Shown here piece by piece: positions 1 to 9,053 of a DNA stretch of 64,000 nucleotides; the stretch's first letter is position 1, and every line of letters begins with the position of its first letter. Source of the stretch: Larkinella knui (lineage in GTDB: Bacteria; Bacteroidota; Bacteroidia; Cytophagales; Spirosomataceae). Below the pieces are notes generated by a model. That model was not told where the DNA came from, searched no databases, and saw nothing but the letters and a program-made list of their open reading frames with translations. The translations under genes were made by a program, and so were the position numbers. The DNA is taken from contig NZ_RQJP01000002.1 of the NCBI RefSeq assembly GCF_003858645.1, forward strand, positions 434,001 through 498,000, written 5' to 3'.

Positions 1-353
1 GTGTGGAAGCCCGTCGGCAATCCGGCAAACTGATGGTGCAGAAAATTCAGGAAATTGCGAAAGACGAGCCCGTGGTGCTGGTGGGTGATCTGAATTCAAC
101 CCCGGAAACGGAACAGGTCCACACCCTGGAAACCCTCCTGAGCGACTCCTATAAAGTAACCGCCCAGCCGCCATACGGTCCCGTTGGCACCTTCAACAGC
201 TTCAAGTTCGATGCGCCAATGAAAAACCGCATTGATTATATTTTCGTCAAAAAGGGCATCGACGTGCTGAAATACGGCGTTTTGACCGATTCAAAAGAAC
301 AACGGTATCCGTCCGACCACCAACCGGTTGTGATCAAAGCCGTTATCCATTAA
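1..353 (+). CDS. Endonuclease/exonuclease/phosphatase (EEP) family protein, C-terminal part
   Basis: This is the last 116 or so codons of a gene that enters from the left edge; the reading frame is open to base 3 and no convincing start is present, so the GTG there should not be read as the true start. The fragment carries two hallmark EEP-superfamily motifs: VVLVGDLNSTP (the GDxN metal/phosphate site, about residue 26) and YPSDHQPVVI near the C-terminus, whose SDH holds the catalytic His and its Asp partner. The aromatic stretch NRIDYIFVKKGI between them is also typical. Bacteroidota secrete many such proteins as phosphodiesterases or nucleases acting outside the cytoplasm, but the signal peptide, if any, lies outside the window. 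Substrate cannot be told from this part. Confidence 0.85.
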   Translation, partial: VEARRQSGKLMVQKIQEIAKDEPVVLVGDLNSTPETEQVHTLETLLSDSYKVTAQPPYGPVGTFNSFKFDAPMKNRIDYIFVKKGIDVLKYGVLTDSKEQRYPSDHQPVVIKAVIH

Positions 354-383
354 CTTGGGCATTTCATTCGTTTGTGCCTAGTT

Positions 384-749
384 ATGTCTGCAACCAACGT
401 ATACGGTAATCCTTTGGAGTGCTGCTGCAGGAGCCCGGTAACCGGTTTTTTTCGCGACGGTTTTTGTCGTACCGATGAACAAAACCAGGGACAACACCTG
501 GTTTGCGCCATTATCACCCGGCAATTTCTGGAGTTTTCCCGCAACCGCGGCAATGATCTGATGACGCCCCGGCCCGAGCTCCGTTTTCCCGGTTTGAAAC
601 CCGGCGACCGCTGGTGTCTGAACGCCCTGCGCTGGCGGGAAGCGTTCGACGCGGGAGTGGCTCCGCCGGTTTTACTGGCCAGTACGCACCAGCGCGCGCT
701 AAACTATGTAACCATGGATATGTTGCGCGAATTGGCCTTTGAAGAATAA
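384..749 (+). CDS. DUF2237 family protein
   Basis: A 121-residue protein of the widespread DUF2237 family, for which I know no established biochemical role. Recognisable conserved blocks are NVYGNPLECCC near the N-terminus, TGFFRDGFCRT, LMTPRPELRFPGLKPGDRWC in the middle and APPVLLASTHQRAL near the end; length matches the family. Several conserved Cys (the CCC cluster and two later ones) suggest a metal or redox site, which is inference. I start at the ATG at 384 because the upstream in-frame TTG at 372 adds only four unconserved residues. It stands alone, pointing toward the convergent radical SAM gene, with a strong shared hairpin terminator just after the stop. Confidence 0.88.
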   Translation: MSATNVYGNPLECCCRSPVTGFFRDGFCRTDEQNQGQHLVCAIITRQFLEFSRNRGNDLMTPRPELRFPGLKPGDRWCLNALRWREAFDAGVAPPVLLASTHQRALNYVTMDMLRELAFEE

Positions 750-760
750 AATTCTGAATA

Positions 761-801
761 CAAAACCGCCGGACTATCGCATCGATGGTCCGGCGGTTTT
801 G
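761..801. terminator. Bidirectional rho-independent terminator
   Basis: A perfect 14-bp stem (761-774 pairs with 788-801, arm CAAAACCGCCGGAC) with a 13-nt loop lies between two convergent genes. A-rich and T-rich ends on both sides let it serve the DUF2237 gene on the plus strand and the radical SAM gene on the minus strand. Confidence 0.85.
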
Positions 802-858
802 TGTAATTCCCTCGCGAAAAGCTTCCGATTCGTTTTTACAAACGTTCACCAAATCCCG

Positions 859-1956
859 TTACGTCCAGTATAATATGGGTGCTTCGGGAAACCGCTTCCG
901 CCATTCATCGTAGAAAAACGAACGCAGGGTCTTCATTTCGTCGGTCGGATACACGTATTTGACCCCGCCGAACTTATTCCGTTTCTGGGCGCGACCCGCT
1001 TCATCCAGGTCCAGACTCGTGTTGGGATACCAGTCCAGCAAGACCTCCTTGCTCCCGGCTGTAAACCGGTGGGTGATGAACTCCACCGTCAGATCACAGT
1101 CGAAATCGAGCGCAGCCGCCAGCCGGTCGAGCAGGTCTGAATAGTGGTCCCGCCAATCCGTCATCGGCATGATGGGTGCCAGCACGACACCAACCGGATA
1201 CCCTCCCCCGCCCTGCTGACGCGGCAATGCCAGCTTCCGCAGCGCCTGCAACCGGGCTTCTACCCGGGCCGTACCGCCTTCCAGCCGCCGGGCAATGGCT
1301 TCGGTATTCAAACTAATCCGGGCGCGGGTCCGGCCATGATGGGGCAGATCGAGCAGCGATTCAACCTGATCGTATTTGGTCACAAACCGCAGCTGGGCCT
1401 CCGGGCGCCCTCCGAAATACCGGATGCATTCGGCTAAACTGCCCGTTAAGTGCTCGATCCCAATGACATCGGTATAGCAGCTAACTTCAAAAGTCGTCAG
1501 TTTACCCGCCCGTTCGTAAGCCGCCGTATTGGCCAGCATGTGAGGCAAGTTGGCGTAAACCCGCGTTACCGGCGGCCCCTGCAGGCTGCCTGCCAGGTAA
1601 CAATACTGACAATGTGCCGGGCAACCTTCGGCCAGGTTCATCTGCCAGTCGGCAGAAGGTGGAATGGGTTGCAGACGAAAAGCGCCCGGCGGTGCCTTGA
1701 CAACGGCCAGGGTATTTTTAGCATTTCGGTAGGTTTCCCGTTCATCCGCCCCGCGCAGGCTGGTGATCCGGTTGGTTTTCAGAATTTCAAAGGGTAAGTT
1801 CAGCGTGACGATTCGCTCATAAATCTGCTGGCCAAACGGCTCTTCCAGCGCATCCGGCGTAAACAAAACCCGCTTGGGCAACCAGAGACGAGCTGTTGAA
1901 CGCTGCGGAAAACGGGTCGGATTAAGGTCGGTAGAAAAGGTTGGCTGGGTAGGCAT
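859..1956 (-). CDS. Spore photoproduct lyase-like radical SAM protein
   Basis: A 365-residue radical SAM protein of the spore photoproduct lyase (SplB) family. The cluster motif is C-x3-C-x2-C (GCPAHCQYCYL, Cys112, 116, 119), the spacing used by the family. A further Cys at about residue 160, in the block SCYTDVIGIEHLTGSL, occupies the place of the hydrogen-donor Cys of the Bacillus enzyme, which also sits before a D-I/V-x-GI-x-HLT block. In sporeformers the enzyme reverses the thymine dimer 5-thyminyl-5,6-dihydrothymine using S-adenosylmethionine. This organism shows no sign of sporulation, so a general DNA-photolesion role is only an inference. It is a single gene, upstream-independent of the SusD operon, whose terminator lies at 2132-2162, and ends at the shared hairpin at 761-801. 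Confidence 0.85.
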   Translation of the reverse strand: MPTQPTFSTDLNPTRFPQRSTARLWLPKRVLFTPDALEEPFGQQIYERIVTLNLPFEILKTNRITSLRGADERETYRNAKNTLAVVKAPPGAFRLQPIPPSADWQMNLAEGCPAHCQYCYLAGSLQGPPVTRVYANLPHMLANTAAYERAGKLTTFEVSCYTDVIGIEHLTGSLAECIRYFGGRPEAQLRFVTKYDQVESLLDLPHHGRTRARISLNTEAIARRLEGGTARVEARLQALRKLALPRQQGGGGYPVGVVLAPIMPMTDWRDHYSDLLDRLAAALDFDCDLTVEFITHRFTAGSKEVLLDWYPNTSLDLDEAGRAQKRNKFGGVKYVYPTDEMKTLRSFFYDEWRKRFPEAPILYWT

Positions 1957-2131
1957 GAAAGATCCGAAGTTCTTCTTTTAGTATACGATTGATGAAGTAT
2001 CTCTTGTATTAAAAGAACAAAATCCACCCTCGTAAAATTCTAGCTAACGAAACAAATACCCAATAATTAGATACTGATTATCAGCACCTTAAACTTTTTT
2101 TATTCAACTAAATTCACAGGCTACCAGAAAC

Positions 2132-2162
2132 AAAAAACGGAACCTATGGATCATAGATTCCG
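2132..2162 (-). terminator. Rho-independent terminator of the SusC/SusD operon
   Basis: Read leftward, a stem CGGAA..CTATG / CATAG..TTCCG with one unpaired base on each side is followed by six U residues (AAAAAA at 2132-2137 on the plus strand). It lies 28 bases after the SusD stop codon. Confidence 0.8.
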
Positions 2163-2190
2163 TCTCTTTTCTACCGTTTTTTGGTCTGAA

Positions 2191-3633
2191 TCAATACCCC
2201 GGATTCTGTTTCACTTTCGAGGGATTGATGTCGATCTGGCTCTGCGGAATGGCGAACACCAGGTTGGTTTCTTTCAGGTCGGTTTTGATACCAATGGCCG
2301 CAGCTTTGGCCCGCATCACTTCCAGCGCCCGCCCGGTCCGTACCAGATCGAACCAGCGGTGACCTTCGAACGCGAGTTCAACGCGCCGTTCCTGCTCGAT
2401 TGCCAAACGCATGGCGGCTTGCGTACCCGCTTCCGTGGCGGTTTTGGCCGCTAGTCCGGCCCGCTGGCGAATGCGGTTCAGGAACGGCAATGCATCGGCG
2501 GTTTTCCCGGTTTCATTCAGCGCTTCGGCATACATCAACAAGACATCGGCGTAGCGCAAAACCGGCCAGTTGTCTTCCGAGTCATTATTGATGACCGGCG
2601 GATCTTTGTATTTCCGAATAAAGTTATAATCCACTTTTACGCCACTGGCGTTGGTGTAGCTCGTTGCCAGCGACACATCTTTCCGCAAATCGCCGGGTTC
2701 GTAAGCCGCCACCATATCCGCCGTCGGCTGGTTGTTACCCCCACCCCCAAACTGAATAACCGCATTACCCGAATTTTCGGGGGCGTATTGATTGGCAAAA
2801 TTACTCCCTTCGCCGATGCTGCCTTTCTTATACTGCACATCAAAAATGGACTCTTTGTGGTTTTTGGCCGATGCCAGAAAGACGTTGGCATAGCTGGGCA
2901 GCAAATCATACGTTCCAGCGTCGATCACCTCTTTCAGTTTGGCCGCGGCATCGGCGTATTTCTTTTGGGTCAGATACACTTTACCCAACAGCGACTTGGC
3001 CGCTCCGCGCGTGGCCCGGCCCACGTCGGCTCCGGTATAACTCACCCCCAGAACGCCTTCCGCATCGGTTAAATCCTTGACAATCTGGGCGTACACATCC
3101 GCCACCGGAGCCCGGGCGTATTCATACCCTTCCTGGGGATCAACGATTTCCTTGACCACCAGCGGCACATCGCCAAACACGCGAACGAGGTTGAAATACA
3201 TCAGCGCACGCAGAAATTTGGCTTCACCGACGATTCGTTTTTTCTGGTCTTCGTTCATGCTCACCCCCGCGCTCCGGTCGATGATGGCGTTGCAGCGGTA
3301 AATTCCCCGGTAGCCGTCGCTCCAGCGGGCGGCCACATACGGGTTGGTAGTTCGAATATAAAATTTATCGAACTCGTCCTGATCCGTCACCGAACCGGAC
3401 AAGACCGGCCGTGTATCGTCGGACGGGATTTCCGAAACCACGTAGAACTGACCATATTGCCCATTGAATTGGAGGGCACCGTATGCCCCGTTCAACGCGT
3501 TCAGCAGATCGGAACCGGTTTTATAAAAAGTGGCCGTACTGGCTTGAGAAATAGGCGATAAGGCCAAAAATTCATCCTTACAGCTCGTCAGCGCGAGGCT
3601 AAAAAAGATGGCAACTAAGTATTTCCGTTTCAT
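2191..3633 (-). CDS. SusD/RagB-family outer-membrane nutrient-binding lipoprotein
   Basis: A 480-residue surface lipoprotein that caps its SusC partner and captures the ligand outside the cell. The N-terminus is a lipoprotein signal with lipobox LTSC, so the mature protein begins at about Cys18. The middle has TPR-like helices (GEAKFLRALMYFNLVRVFGD, LLGKVYLTQKKYADAAAKLK). The C-terminal half carries the SusD signatures VLRYADVLLMYAEALNETG, LNRIRQRAGL and EQERRVELAFEGHRWFDLVR, and it ends with the family tail NPGY. It starts 13 nt after the SusC stop and is the last gene of the sigma / FecR / SusC / SusD operon. The ligand cannot be deduced; no glycosidase is encoded in this operon. Confidence 0.95.
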   Translation of the reverse strand: MKRKYLVAIFFSLALTSCKDEFLALSPISQASTATFYKTGSDLLNALNGAYGALQFNGQYGQFYVVSEIPSDDTRPVLSGSVTDQDEFDKFYIRTTNPYVAARWSDGYRGIYRCNAIIDRSAGVSMNEDQKKRIVGEAKFLRALMYFNLVRVFGDVPLVVKEIVDPQEGYEYARAPVADVYAQIVKDLTDAEGVLGVSYTGADVGRATRGAAKSLLGKVYLTQKKYADAAAKLKEVIDAGTYDLLPSYANVFLASAKNHKESIFDVQYKKGSIGEGSNFANQYAPENSGNAVIQFGGGGNNQPTADMVAAYEPGDLRKDVSLATSYTNASGVKVDYNFIRKYKDPPVINNDSEDNWPVLRYADVLLMYAEALNETGKTADALPFLNRIRQRAGLAAKTATEAGTQAAMRLAIEQERRVELAFEGHRWFDLVRTGRALEVMRAKAAAIGIKTDLKETNLVFAIPQSQIDINPSKVKQNPGY

Positions 3634-3646
3634 GGAAGTTTGAGAA

Positions 3647-6600
3647 TTAAAGACCGATGTTTACGCCAATCGTGTACGTCCGGGCCAGCGGGTAACTGCC
3701 GTAATCGACTCCGCCGGTCAGCGGGCCTTCGTACCCACTTACTTCCGGATTGTACCCCAGGTATTTCGATACCGTCAGGACGTTTTGCACCCCGCCATAC
3801 AACCGCAGGCTTTGCACTTTAACGCGTTGAATCAGCGTTTTCGGCAGGTTGTAGCCCAGCGTAATGTTCCGGATGCGGAAATAGCTGGCATCTTCCACCC
3901 AGCGCGACGAGATGGCGTTGTTGTTCCCTGTCGAACGCGTGTTGGCGCGGGGCGTGGTGCCATCGCCGGGCTGCTGCGCCGACTGCCAGCGGTTGAGCAC
4001 CGTGGTCAGCGAGTTGGCATTGCCTTCGAGGTTTTCGTAAAACCGGCGCGACAGATTCAGAATGGTAGCACCCTGCACGCCCTGAATAACGACGCCCAGA
4101 TCGAAACCCTTGAAGCTGAAGCTGTTGGTAACGCCGTAAATAAAGTCCGGCTGGTTATTGCCGATCAGGGTGCGGTCGTTGGCGTCCACTTTTCCATCCT
4201 TGTTGACGTCTTCGTACTTGACATCACCAGGCCGCGTATCGGCAAAGTGCGGATAGGCATCCAGTTCCGCCTGGCTCTGGAAAATACCGAGTTGCTTGTA
4301 GCCGTAAAAACTGCCCAACGGTTCGCCGATGACCGTGATGTTCGACTCCCCAACGCCCGTGCCGCTGCGGATCGGGTCGCCTGTTGGCCCGAGTGCCAGC
4401 ACTTTGTTGCGGTTGAACGAGAAGTTGAGGTCGGTGGTCCAGGTAAACGCGCCGGTCAGATTCCGGGTGTTCAGCGCCACTTCCAGCCCTTTGTTTTCAA
4501 CCTTCCCGATGTTCTTGACGGCCGATGAAAAACCGGTCAGCGTCGGTACCTGCACCGCCAGCAGCAGATCGGTCGTGATGCGTTTGTAGTAATCCACCGT
4601 CAGGAATAGGCGGTTGCTCAACACGCCCAGTTCCAGCCCGATGTCGGTTTGGCGGCTTTTTTCCCAAGTCAGGTTGTCGTTCCCGATGGAATTGACGGCC
4701 AGTCCGTTCGCCAGTGCGCCACCCAGCACGTAATTGTCCGGGCCTAACAACCCCAGCGACGGGTAATTGCTGGTGAAGGCGTTGTTACCCGAAATACCGT
4801 AGCTGGCTTTAAGTTTCAGTTCCGAAACGATGCGGTTATTTTTCAGGAACGACTCTTCCGACACCCGCCAGCCCACAGAGCCCGAGGGAAAGGTTCCCCA
4901 GCGGCTCTTGCTGCCAAACCGCGACGAGCCATCCCGCCGGAAGGAAGCGTTGGCCAGATACCGATCCTTGTAGGAATAGGCAACCCGCCCGAAATACGAC
5001 GCCAGCGACCACTGATCGCTGAAATTACGCGACGAATTGGTACCGATAATCGTTCCGGCATTGACCGTCCGGACAATGTCGTTCGGGAAATTATTGGCAT
5101 CGATCCGACTGCGTTCAAAATCGTTTTTCTGACTTTCCAACCCCACCAGAACCTCCAGGCGCTGGGCTTCACCGATCTGTTTCTGGTAGTTCAGCGTGTG
5201 GTTGGTCACCCAGTTAAGTTCCTGAGCGGTTTCAGAATAGGCGGCATTGGCGGTTGGCGGCAACAACTGGTTGAGGGGCAGCGCCGATGTCTGGTAGTAA
5301 TTCTGCCGCGTTTGCCGCACGTCGCCACCGATGGTTCCGCGGTACAGAATACCAAACGGCAGTTTCACCTCCGCATAGGCATTTCCCAGCAGCCGGGTGG
5401 TGCGGAGTTTGTTGTCGATTTCGTAGATATTGGCAACCGGGTTGGTAATACCGGGCCAGTCGTAGGGAGCCGCGTAGAAAGCCTGGGAGTTATAAACCGA
5501 CGTTCCCGGCTGGTAAATCGGAACGAACGGCGGCAGACTCAGGGCGGCATTGATCACCCCGTTGTTGGCCCAGTGTCCATCGGTATTGACCCGGTCTTCG
5601 ATTGAAAACGACGGGCTCAGGCTGATTCCCATTTTCAGGTACGACGTCACCTGCGCGTCGATGTTGGTACGAACCGTATACCGGTCGATGCCCGAGCGTT
5701 TGACGATACCGTTCTGTTTCAGGTAATTGCCCGAAACCATATACTGCACTTTTTCGCTGCCGCCCGAAGCCGTTAGCTGGTAGCTGCTGATGGGCGCGTT
5801 CTGGAAAATCATATCCTGGTAATCGTAGGTCGGCAGGCTGCCCGGATTATCGAAATTCACCCCGCCAATCTCACCCCGCGGATACCGATACCGCTGACCA
5901 GCCGCCCGAACGCTGTTGGGATCGTCGATTTTCGAGCCCGGTACCCGTTCGAGATAGGCGGTATTGAAGGCTTCTTTGGAGAATTCGGCAAACTGCTGCG
6001 AATTCAGCATATCCATTTTCTTGGTAATCTGCTGAACGCCGGTGTAGTAATCCAGACTCAACCGCGACTGGCCCGACTTGCCGCGTTTGGTCGTCACCAC
6101 CACCACGCCGTTGGCCCCCCGCGAACCGTAAATGGCGGTTGCCGAGGCATCTTTCAGAATGTCGATTTTGTCGATATCGTTCGGATTCAGCAGGTTCAGT
6201 CCCCCGCCGTTGGCCAGATCGCCCGAGTTCAGCGGTTGTCCGTCGATGACCACCAACGGCCCGTTTCCGGCGCTGATCGAACCCAAACCCCGGATTTTGA
6301 TGGATGGGCTGTTGCCCGGCGCACCCGTACTTTGCTGAATCAATACACCCGGCAGACGGCCCGTCAACCCCTCCACAATGTTGGGAACCGGCTGGTCTTT
6401 GATGCTTTTGGTGCTGATCGACGCAATCGAGCCGGTGACGTCGCGCTTTTGCTGCGTGCCGTAGCCCACCACCACAATCTCATTCAGCGTCTGATCGGAC
6501 TGTTTCAGCGTAAGGTTGATCGTCGACTGGCTGCCCACCGGCACTTCCTGCGTTTGATAGCCAATAAAGCTGAAAACCAGTGTCCCGCCTTCGTTCGGGA

Positions 6601-7237
6601 TGGAAAGGGTATAGTTGCCCGCGGCATCGGTCGTTGTTCCGCGCGTCGTGCTTTTCAACGCCACGCTGACACCGGGCAGTCCGTCGGCGGTTTCCTCCGC
6701 CGTGACGCGGCCCATCACCCGGCGTTCCTGCACGGCGACTTCCACCGACTGGCGCATGGCGAGTGCCGCCGGAATGGCCAGGTTCAGGCGGTCATCCGGC
6801 ATCAGGCCCGACCGAATTTGCACCAGCTGATTGGCTTCCAGCGGAGCCACAAACGGCGCCAGTCGGCTCGTCGCTTCGTCGGCTTCCACGATGACGTAAT
6901 ACCGGTCGTCCACTTTGCGAAACGTCAGGTTACTCGGTTTCAGGACGGCTTTCAAAACCGCTTCGCGGTCGACGGTCGCAGGCAGCGGCAGGCTGACGGT
7001 TTTATCCAGCAGCAGTTTACGCTGAAACGCGAATTTTATCCCGTATTTCAGTTCAAGCTCGTGCAGCACATCGCTCAACGCCCGCACGGTCGGGTTTCGG
7101 TTTTGAAAAAATTCCTGCTTCAATCGGGACTGCTGGGGCACCGAAGTCGATGCCAGCATCTGCGCTTCCGCCGTGGTCGTCAGACACCACAGGCTCAAAA
7201 TCGCCAGTCGGATCATGGTTGGTAGGGGTTTGTTCAT
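3647..7237 (-). CDS. SusC/RagA-family TonB-dependent transporter with N-terminal STN signalling domain
   Basis: A 1196-residue outer-membrane transporter. In order: a signal peptide (to about residue 25), an STN (secretin/TonB short N-terminal) domain at about 45-118, a carboxypeptidase-like regulatory beta domain at about 176-250 (GVSVALKSTTRGTTTDAAG), the SusC plug beginning EIVVVGYGTQQKRDVTGS with the diagnostic VLKDASATAIYGSRGANGVV, and a beta barrel ending in the terminal strand TYTIGVNIGL. The STN domain is the part that contacts a FecR-type anti-sigma factor, and the FecR gene lies directly upstream with a 4-nt ATGA overlap, so transport and transcription are probably coupled across the envelope. 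SusD follows immediately. The substrate is unknown. Confidence 0.95.
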   Translation of the reverse strand: MNKPLPTMIRLAILSLWCLTTTAEAQMLASTSVPQQSRLKQEFFQNRNPTVRALSDVLHELELKYGIKFAFQRKLLLDKTVSLPLPATVDREAVLKAVLKPSNLTFRKVDDRYYVIVEADEATSRLAPFVAPLEANQLVQIRSGLMPDDRLNLAIPAALAMRQSVEVAVQERRVMGRVTAEETADGLPGVSVALKSTTRGTTTDAAGNYTLSIPNEGGTLVFSFIGYQTQEVPVGSQSTINLTLKQSDQTLNEIVVVGYGTQQKRDVTGSIASISTKSIKDQPVPNIVEGLTGRLPGVLIQQSTGAPGNSPSIKIRGLGSISAGNGPLVVIDGQPLNSGDLANGGGLNLLNPNDIDKIDILKDASATAIYGSRGANGVVVVTTKRGKSGQSRLSLDYYTGVQQITKKMDMLNSQQFAEFSKEAFNTAYLERVPGSKIDDPNSVRAAGQRYRYPRGEIGGVNFDNPGSLPTYDYQDMIFQNAPISSYQLTASGGSEKVQYMVSGNYLKQNGIVKRSGIDRYTVRTNIDAQVTSYLKMGISLSPSFSIEDRVNTDGHWANNGVINAALSLPPFVPIYQPGTSVYNSQAFYAAPYDWPGITNPVANIYEIDNKLRTTRLLGNAYAEVKLPFGILYRGTIGGDVRQTRQNYYQTSALPLNQLLPPTANAAYSETAQELNWVTNHTLNYQKQIGEAQRLEVLVGLESQKNDFERSRIDANNFPNDIVRTVNAGTIIGTNSSRNFSDQWSLASYFGRVAYSYKDRYLANASFRRDGSSRFGSKSRWGTFPSGSVGWRVSEESFLKNNRIVSELKLKASYGISGNNAFTSNYPSLGLLGPDNYVLGGALANGLAVNSIGNDNLTWEKSRQTDIGLELGVLSNRLFLTVDYYKRITTDLLLAVQVPTLTGFSSAVKNIGKVENKGLEVALNTRNLTGAFTWTTDLNFSFNRNKVLALGPTGDPIRSGTGVGESNITVIGEPLGSFYGYKQLGIFQSQAELDAYPHFADTRPGDVKYEDVNKDGKVDANDRTLIGNNQPDFIYGVTNSFSFKGFDLGVVIQGVQGATILNLSRRFYENLEGNANSLTTVLNRWQSAQQPGDGTTPRANTRSTGNNNAISSRWVEDASYFRIRNITLGYNLPKTLIQRVKVQSLRLYGGVQNVLTVSKYLGYNPEVSGYEGPLTGGVDYGSYPLARTYTIGVNIGL

Positions 7238-8256
7238 TGTTGTAATTGGGATAATTCGATCTGATTTTCCTTTTTCGTAATTTTTAAGTGGAATGCCGCG
7301 GAGAGCATCCGCAGCACTAATTCGGGCCGGTTGGCCTGTACCGTTGCCGAAAACCGCTCGTTGAGGAGCTTTTTGTTGGAAATGGACACCGTAAGGCCGT
7401 ATTCGTCGTTCAGCCGCTGAACAATCTCGCTCAGCCGCTCATCGTCCAGCACCAGCAGATTGTCGCGCCAGGCCACGTACCGATCCGCATCGACCCGGGC
7501 CCGGCGGATGGCGCTTTTGCCGTTCGTCGTCTCCACCAGATCACCCGGCTCCATCAAAACATCGGGTTGTTTTTGTACATTCACTCTCACTTTTCCCTCC
7601 TGCAACACGACCTGCGTGCGGGTTCGGCGGGTGTTTACGTTGAAGCGCGTTCCCAACACCACCACGTCGGCAGCGCCGGTATGCACCACAAACGGCATGC
7701 GTTGGCCCAACGGTTTTTTGCTGACGTCAAAAAAAGCTTCGCCCGTCAGCCGTATATCCCGACGGCCTTCGGTTTGCCAGTCGACCGCCATCTGCAACGT
7801 TGAATTGGCGTTTAACGTCACCACGGAACCGTCCGGCAAAGTCACCGTCCGGATCTGGCCGTAAGCGGTTTTGTATTCAATCGGGGAAGCGGTCCGGTTA
7901 TAAAACCACCAACCCAGACCAGCCAGGAGCACCAGGGAAACCGAAGCCGCATACCGGAACAAAACCGGCCTGAAAAACACCCGTTTTGGCTCCGGCTGCT
8001 GCTCGATCTGTTTTTGCCGAAGCCGCTGAAAGGAAGCCTGTACGTCTGTTTCGGAAATCGGATGCCAGGTGGATTCCAGACCACCCACCAGCAGTCGGGC
8101 CTGCTCGATAGTGGCTTGCTGGTACGGATAAAGCGCTTTAACCGACGCCCAGAACTGATTCCGTTCCGGTGTCGGATTCAGAATCCAGGCCCGAAAATCG
8201 GGGTCACGGGCGAGGTCAATGGTTTCAATCGTAGCGTAGTGTTCCTGCAGTTTCAT
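7234..8256 (-). CDS. FecR-family anti-sigma factor
   Basis: A 340-residue single-pass inner-membrane protein. The first 95 or so residues are cytoplasmic and would hold the sigma factor; one membrane segment lies at about 100-120 (SLVLLAGLGWWFY). The periplasmic FecR domain follows (TAYGQIRTVTLPDGSVVTLN), then the C-terminal DUF4974-type domain (SEIVQRLNDEYGLTVSI) that would contact the STN domain of the neighbouring SusC. I start at the ATG at 8256; the longer frame begins with TTG and adds six residues. Its stop overlaps the SusC start by four bases (ATGA), so the two are translationally coupled. It lies 89 nt downstream of the sigma gene. Confidence 0.92.
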   Translation of the reverse strand: MKLQEHYATIETIDLARDPDFRAWILNPTPERNQFWASVKALYPYQQATIEQARLLVGGLESTWHPISETDVQASFQRLRQKQIEQQPEPKRVFFRPVLFRYAASVSLVLLAGLGWWFYNRTASPIEYKTAYGQIRTVTLPDGSVVTLNANSTLQMAVDWQTEGRRDIRLTGEAFFDVSKKPLGQRMPFVVHTGAADVVVLGTRFNVNTRRTRTQVVLQEGKVRVNVQKQPDVLMEPGDLVETTNGKSAIRRARVDADRYVAWRDNLLVLDDERLSEIVQRLNDEYGLTVSISNKKLLNERFSATVQANRPELVLRMLSAAFHLKITKKENQIELSQLQQ

Positions 8257-8345
8257 GCCGTGTTTAAGGGTCAATCAACTGTAAGAGTAAGAAGTGGGGG
8301 CTTTGTAGTAGGCAGGAAAGAAAAAATAGCAGAAAAATCTTGTCA

Positions 8346-8954
8346 CTACTTTTCAAATAGCCCGATCAACAGCAGCAGCACCGGCCAGTTGGGTTGCAGG
8401 CGCTTGCGAAGGGCGGTCAGCGCCTGATACAATTGGGTCCGGGCGGTATTGTAGGTAATGCCCATGACGGCGCAGATTTCATCGTAACCCAAATCGGTAA
8501 AATAGCGCAGATACAGGACTTCCTGCTGCCGGGGCGACAAGGTGGCGAAGGCCGCCTGAACCTGTTCCTGCTGTTCCTGATTCAGCCCGTCCTCCACCAG
8601 CCGTTCCTCAGCCGAAGGTTCGGGGGACAATAATCCGAATAGTTCTCCGACATCGGTTTCGGCAAACCGGCGTTGCCGCTCGGCGAGTTGGTTGACCAGC
8701 CGGTTTCGGAACGATCTGAGCAGATAGGATTGCACGGACTGCGGTTGCGTCAGCGTTCGGCGGTAATTCCACAAGTCGATGAACACGTCGTGAATCGCAT
8801 CTTCCGCCGTGGCGACATCGGCCCCGAAGCGCCGGCCGTAATTCATCAGATGCCGGTAATGCGCCGAATATAAAGCCGCAAAAGCCGACTCACTTCCCTC
8901 GCGGAAAGCATTCCAGCGGATCAGGTCGTTGGTGGAGTCGGGTCGGGTGTTCAT
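8346..8954 (-). CDS. RNA polymerase ECF sigma factor, FecI/Bacteroidota type
   Basis: A 202-residue extracytoplasmic-function sigma factor. Region 2 (about 20-90) includes FAALYSAHYRHLMNYGRRFG and AEDAIHDVFIDLWNYR. Region 4 (about 130-190) includes LSPRQQEVLYLRYFTDLGYD followed by a helix-turn-helix, ITYNTARTQLYQALTALRKR. It is the first gene of a leftward operon with the FecR-type anti-sigma factor, SusC (with STN domain) and SusD, the classic arrangement in which ligand bound by SusC/D releases the sigma factor to transcribe the uptake genes. A Bacteroidota -7 box (8994-9001) lies 39 nt upstream. Confidence 0.94.
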   Translation of the reverse strand: MNTRPDSTNDLIRWNAFREGSESAFAALYSAHYRHLMNYGRRFGADVATAEDAIHDVFIDLWNYRRTLTQPQSVQSYLLRSFRNRLVNQLAERQRRFAETDVGELFGLLSPEPSAEERLVEDGLNQEQQEQVQAAFATLSPRQQEVLYLRYFTDLGYDEICAVMGITYNTARTQLYQALTALRKRLQPNWPVLLLLIGLFEK

Positions 8955-8993
8955 TACGGGTCTATCAACTACCTACGAAAGAAAGTTGATGGA

Positions 8994-9001
8994 CAAACTT
9001 A
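8994..9001 (-). promoter_or_regulatory. Predicted -7 promoter box for the sigma factor operon
   Basis: On the minus strand this reads TAAGTTTG, a perfect match to the Bacteroidota -7 consensus TAnnTTTG, 39 nt before the sigma-factor ATG. I do not see a good TTG/TTTG -33 box at the usual spacing. Confidence 0.4.
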
Positions 9002-9035
9002 ACCGATTCCCGCAAAAATTGGTATTATTTACGGA

Positions 9036-9043
9036 TAAATTTG
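9036..9043 (+). promoter_or_regulatory. Predicted -7 promoter box for the MazG-like gene
   Basis: TAAATTTG matches TAnnTTTG exactly, 69 nt before the MazG-like ATG and divergent from the sigma-operon promoter. A TTGG at 9019-9022 lies upstream but at shorter than usual spacing. Confidence 0.4.
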
Positions 9044-9053
9044 CTTAGTTGAC

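Noticed and set aside
6236-7225. Long plus-strand open frame inside the SusC gene
   Set aside because: It is the antisense of a well-supported SusC coding region, with His/Arg-rich composition typical of a shadow frame and no domain.
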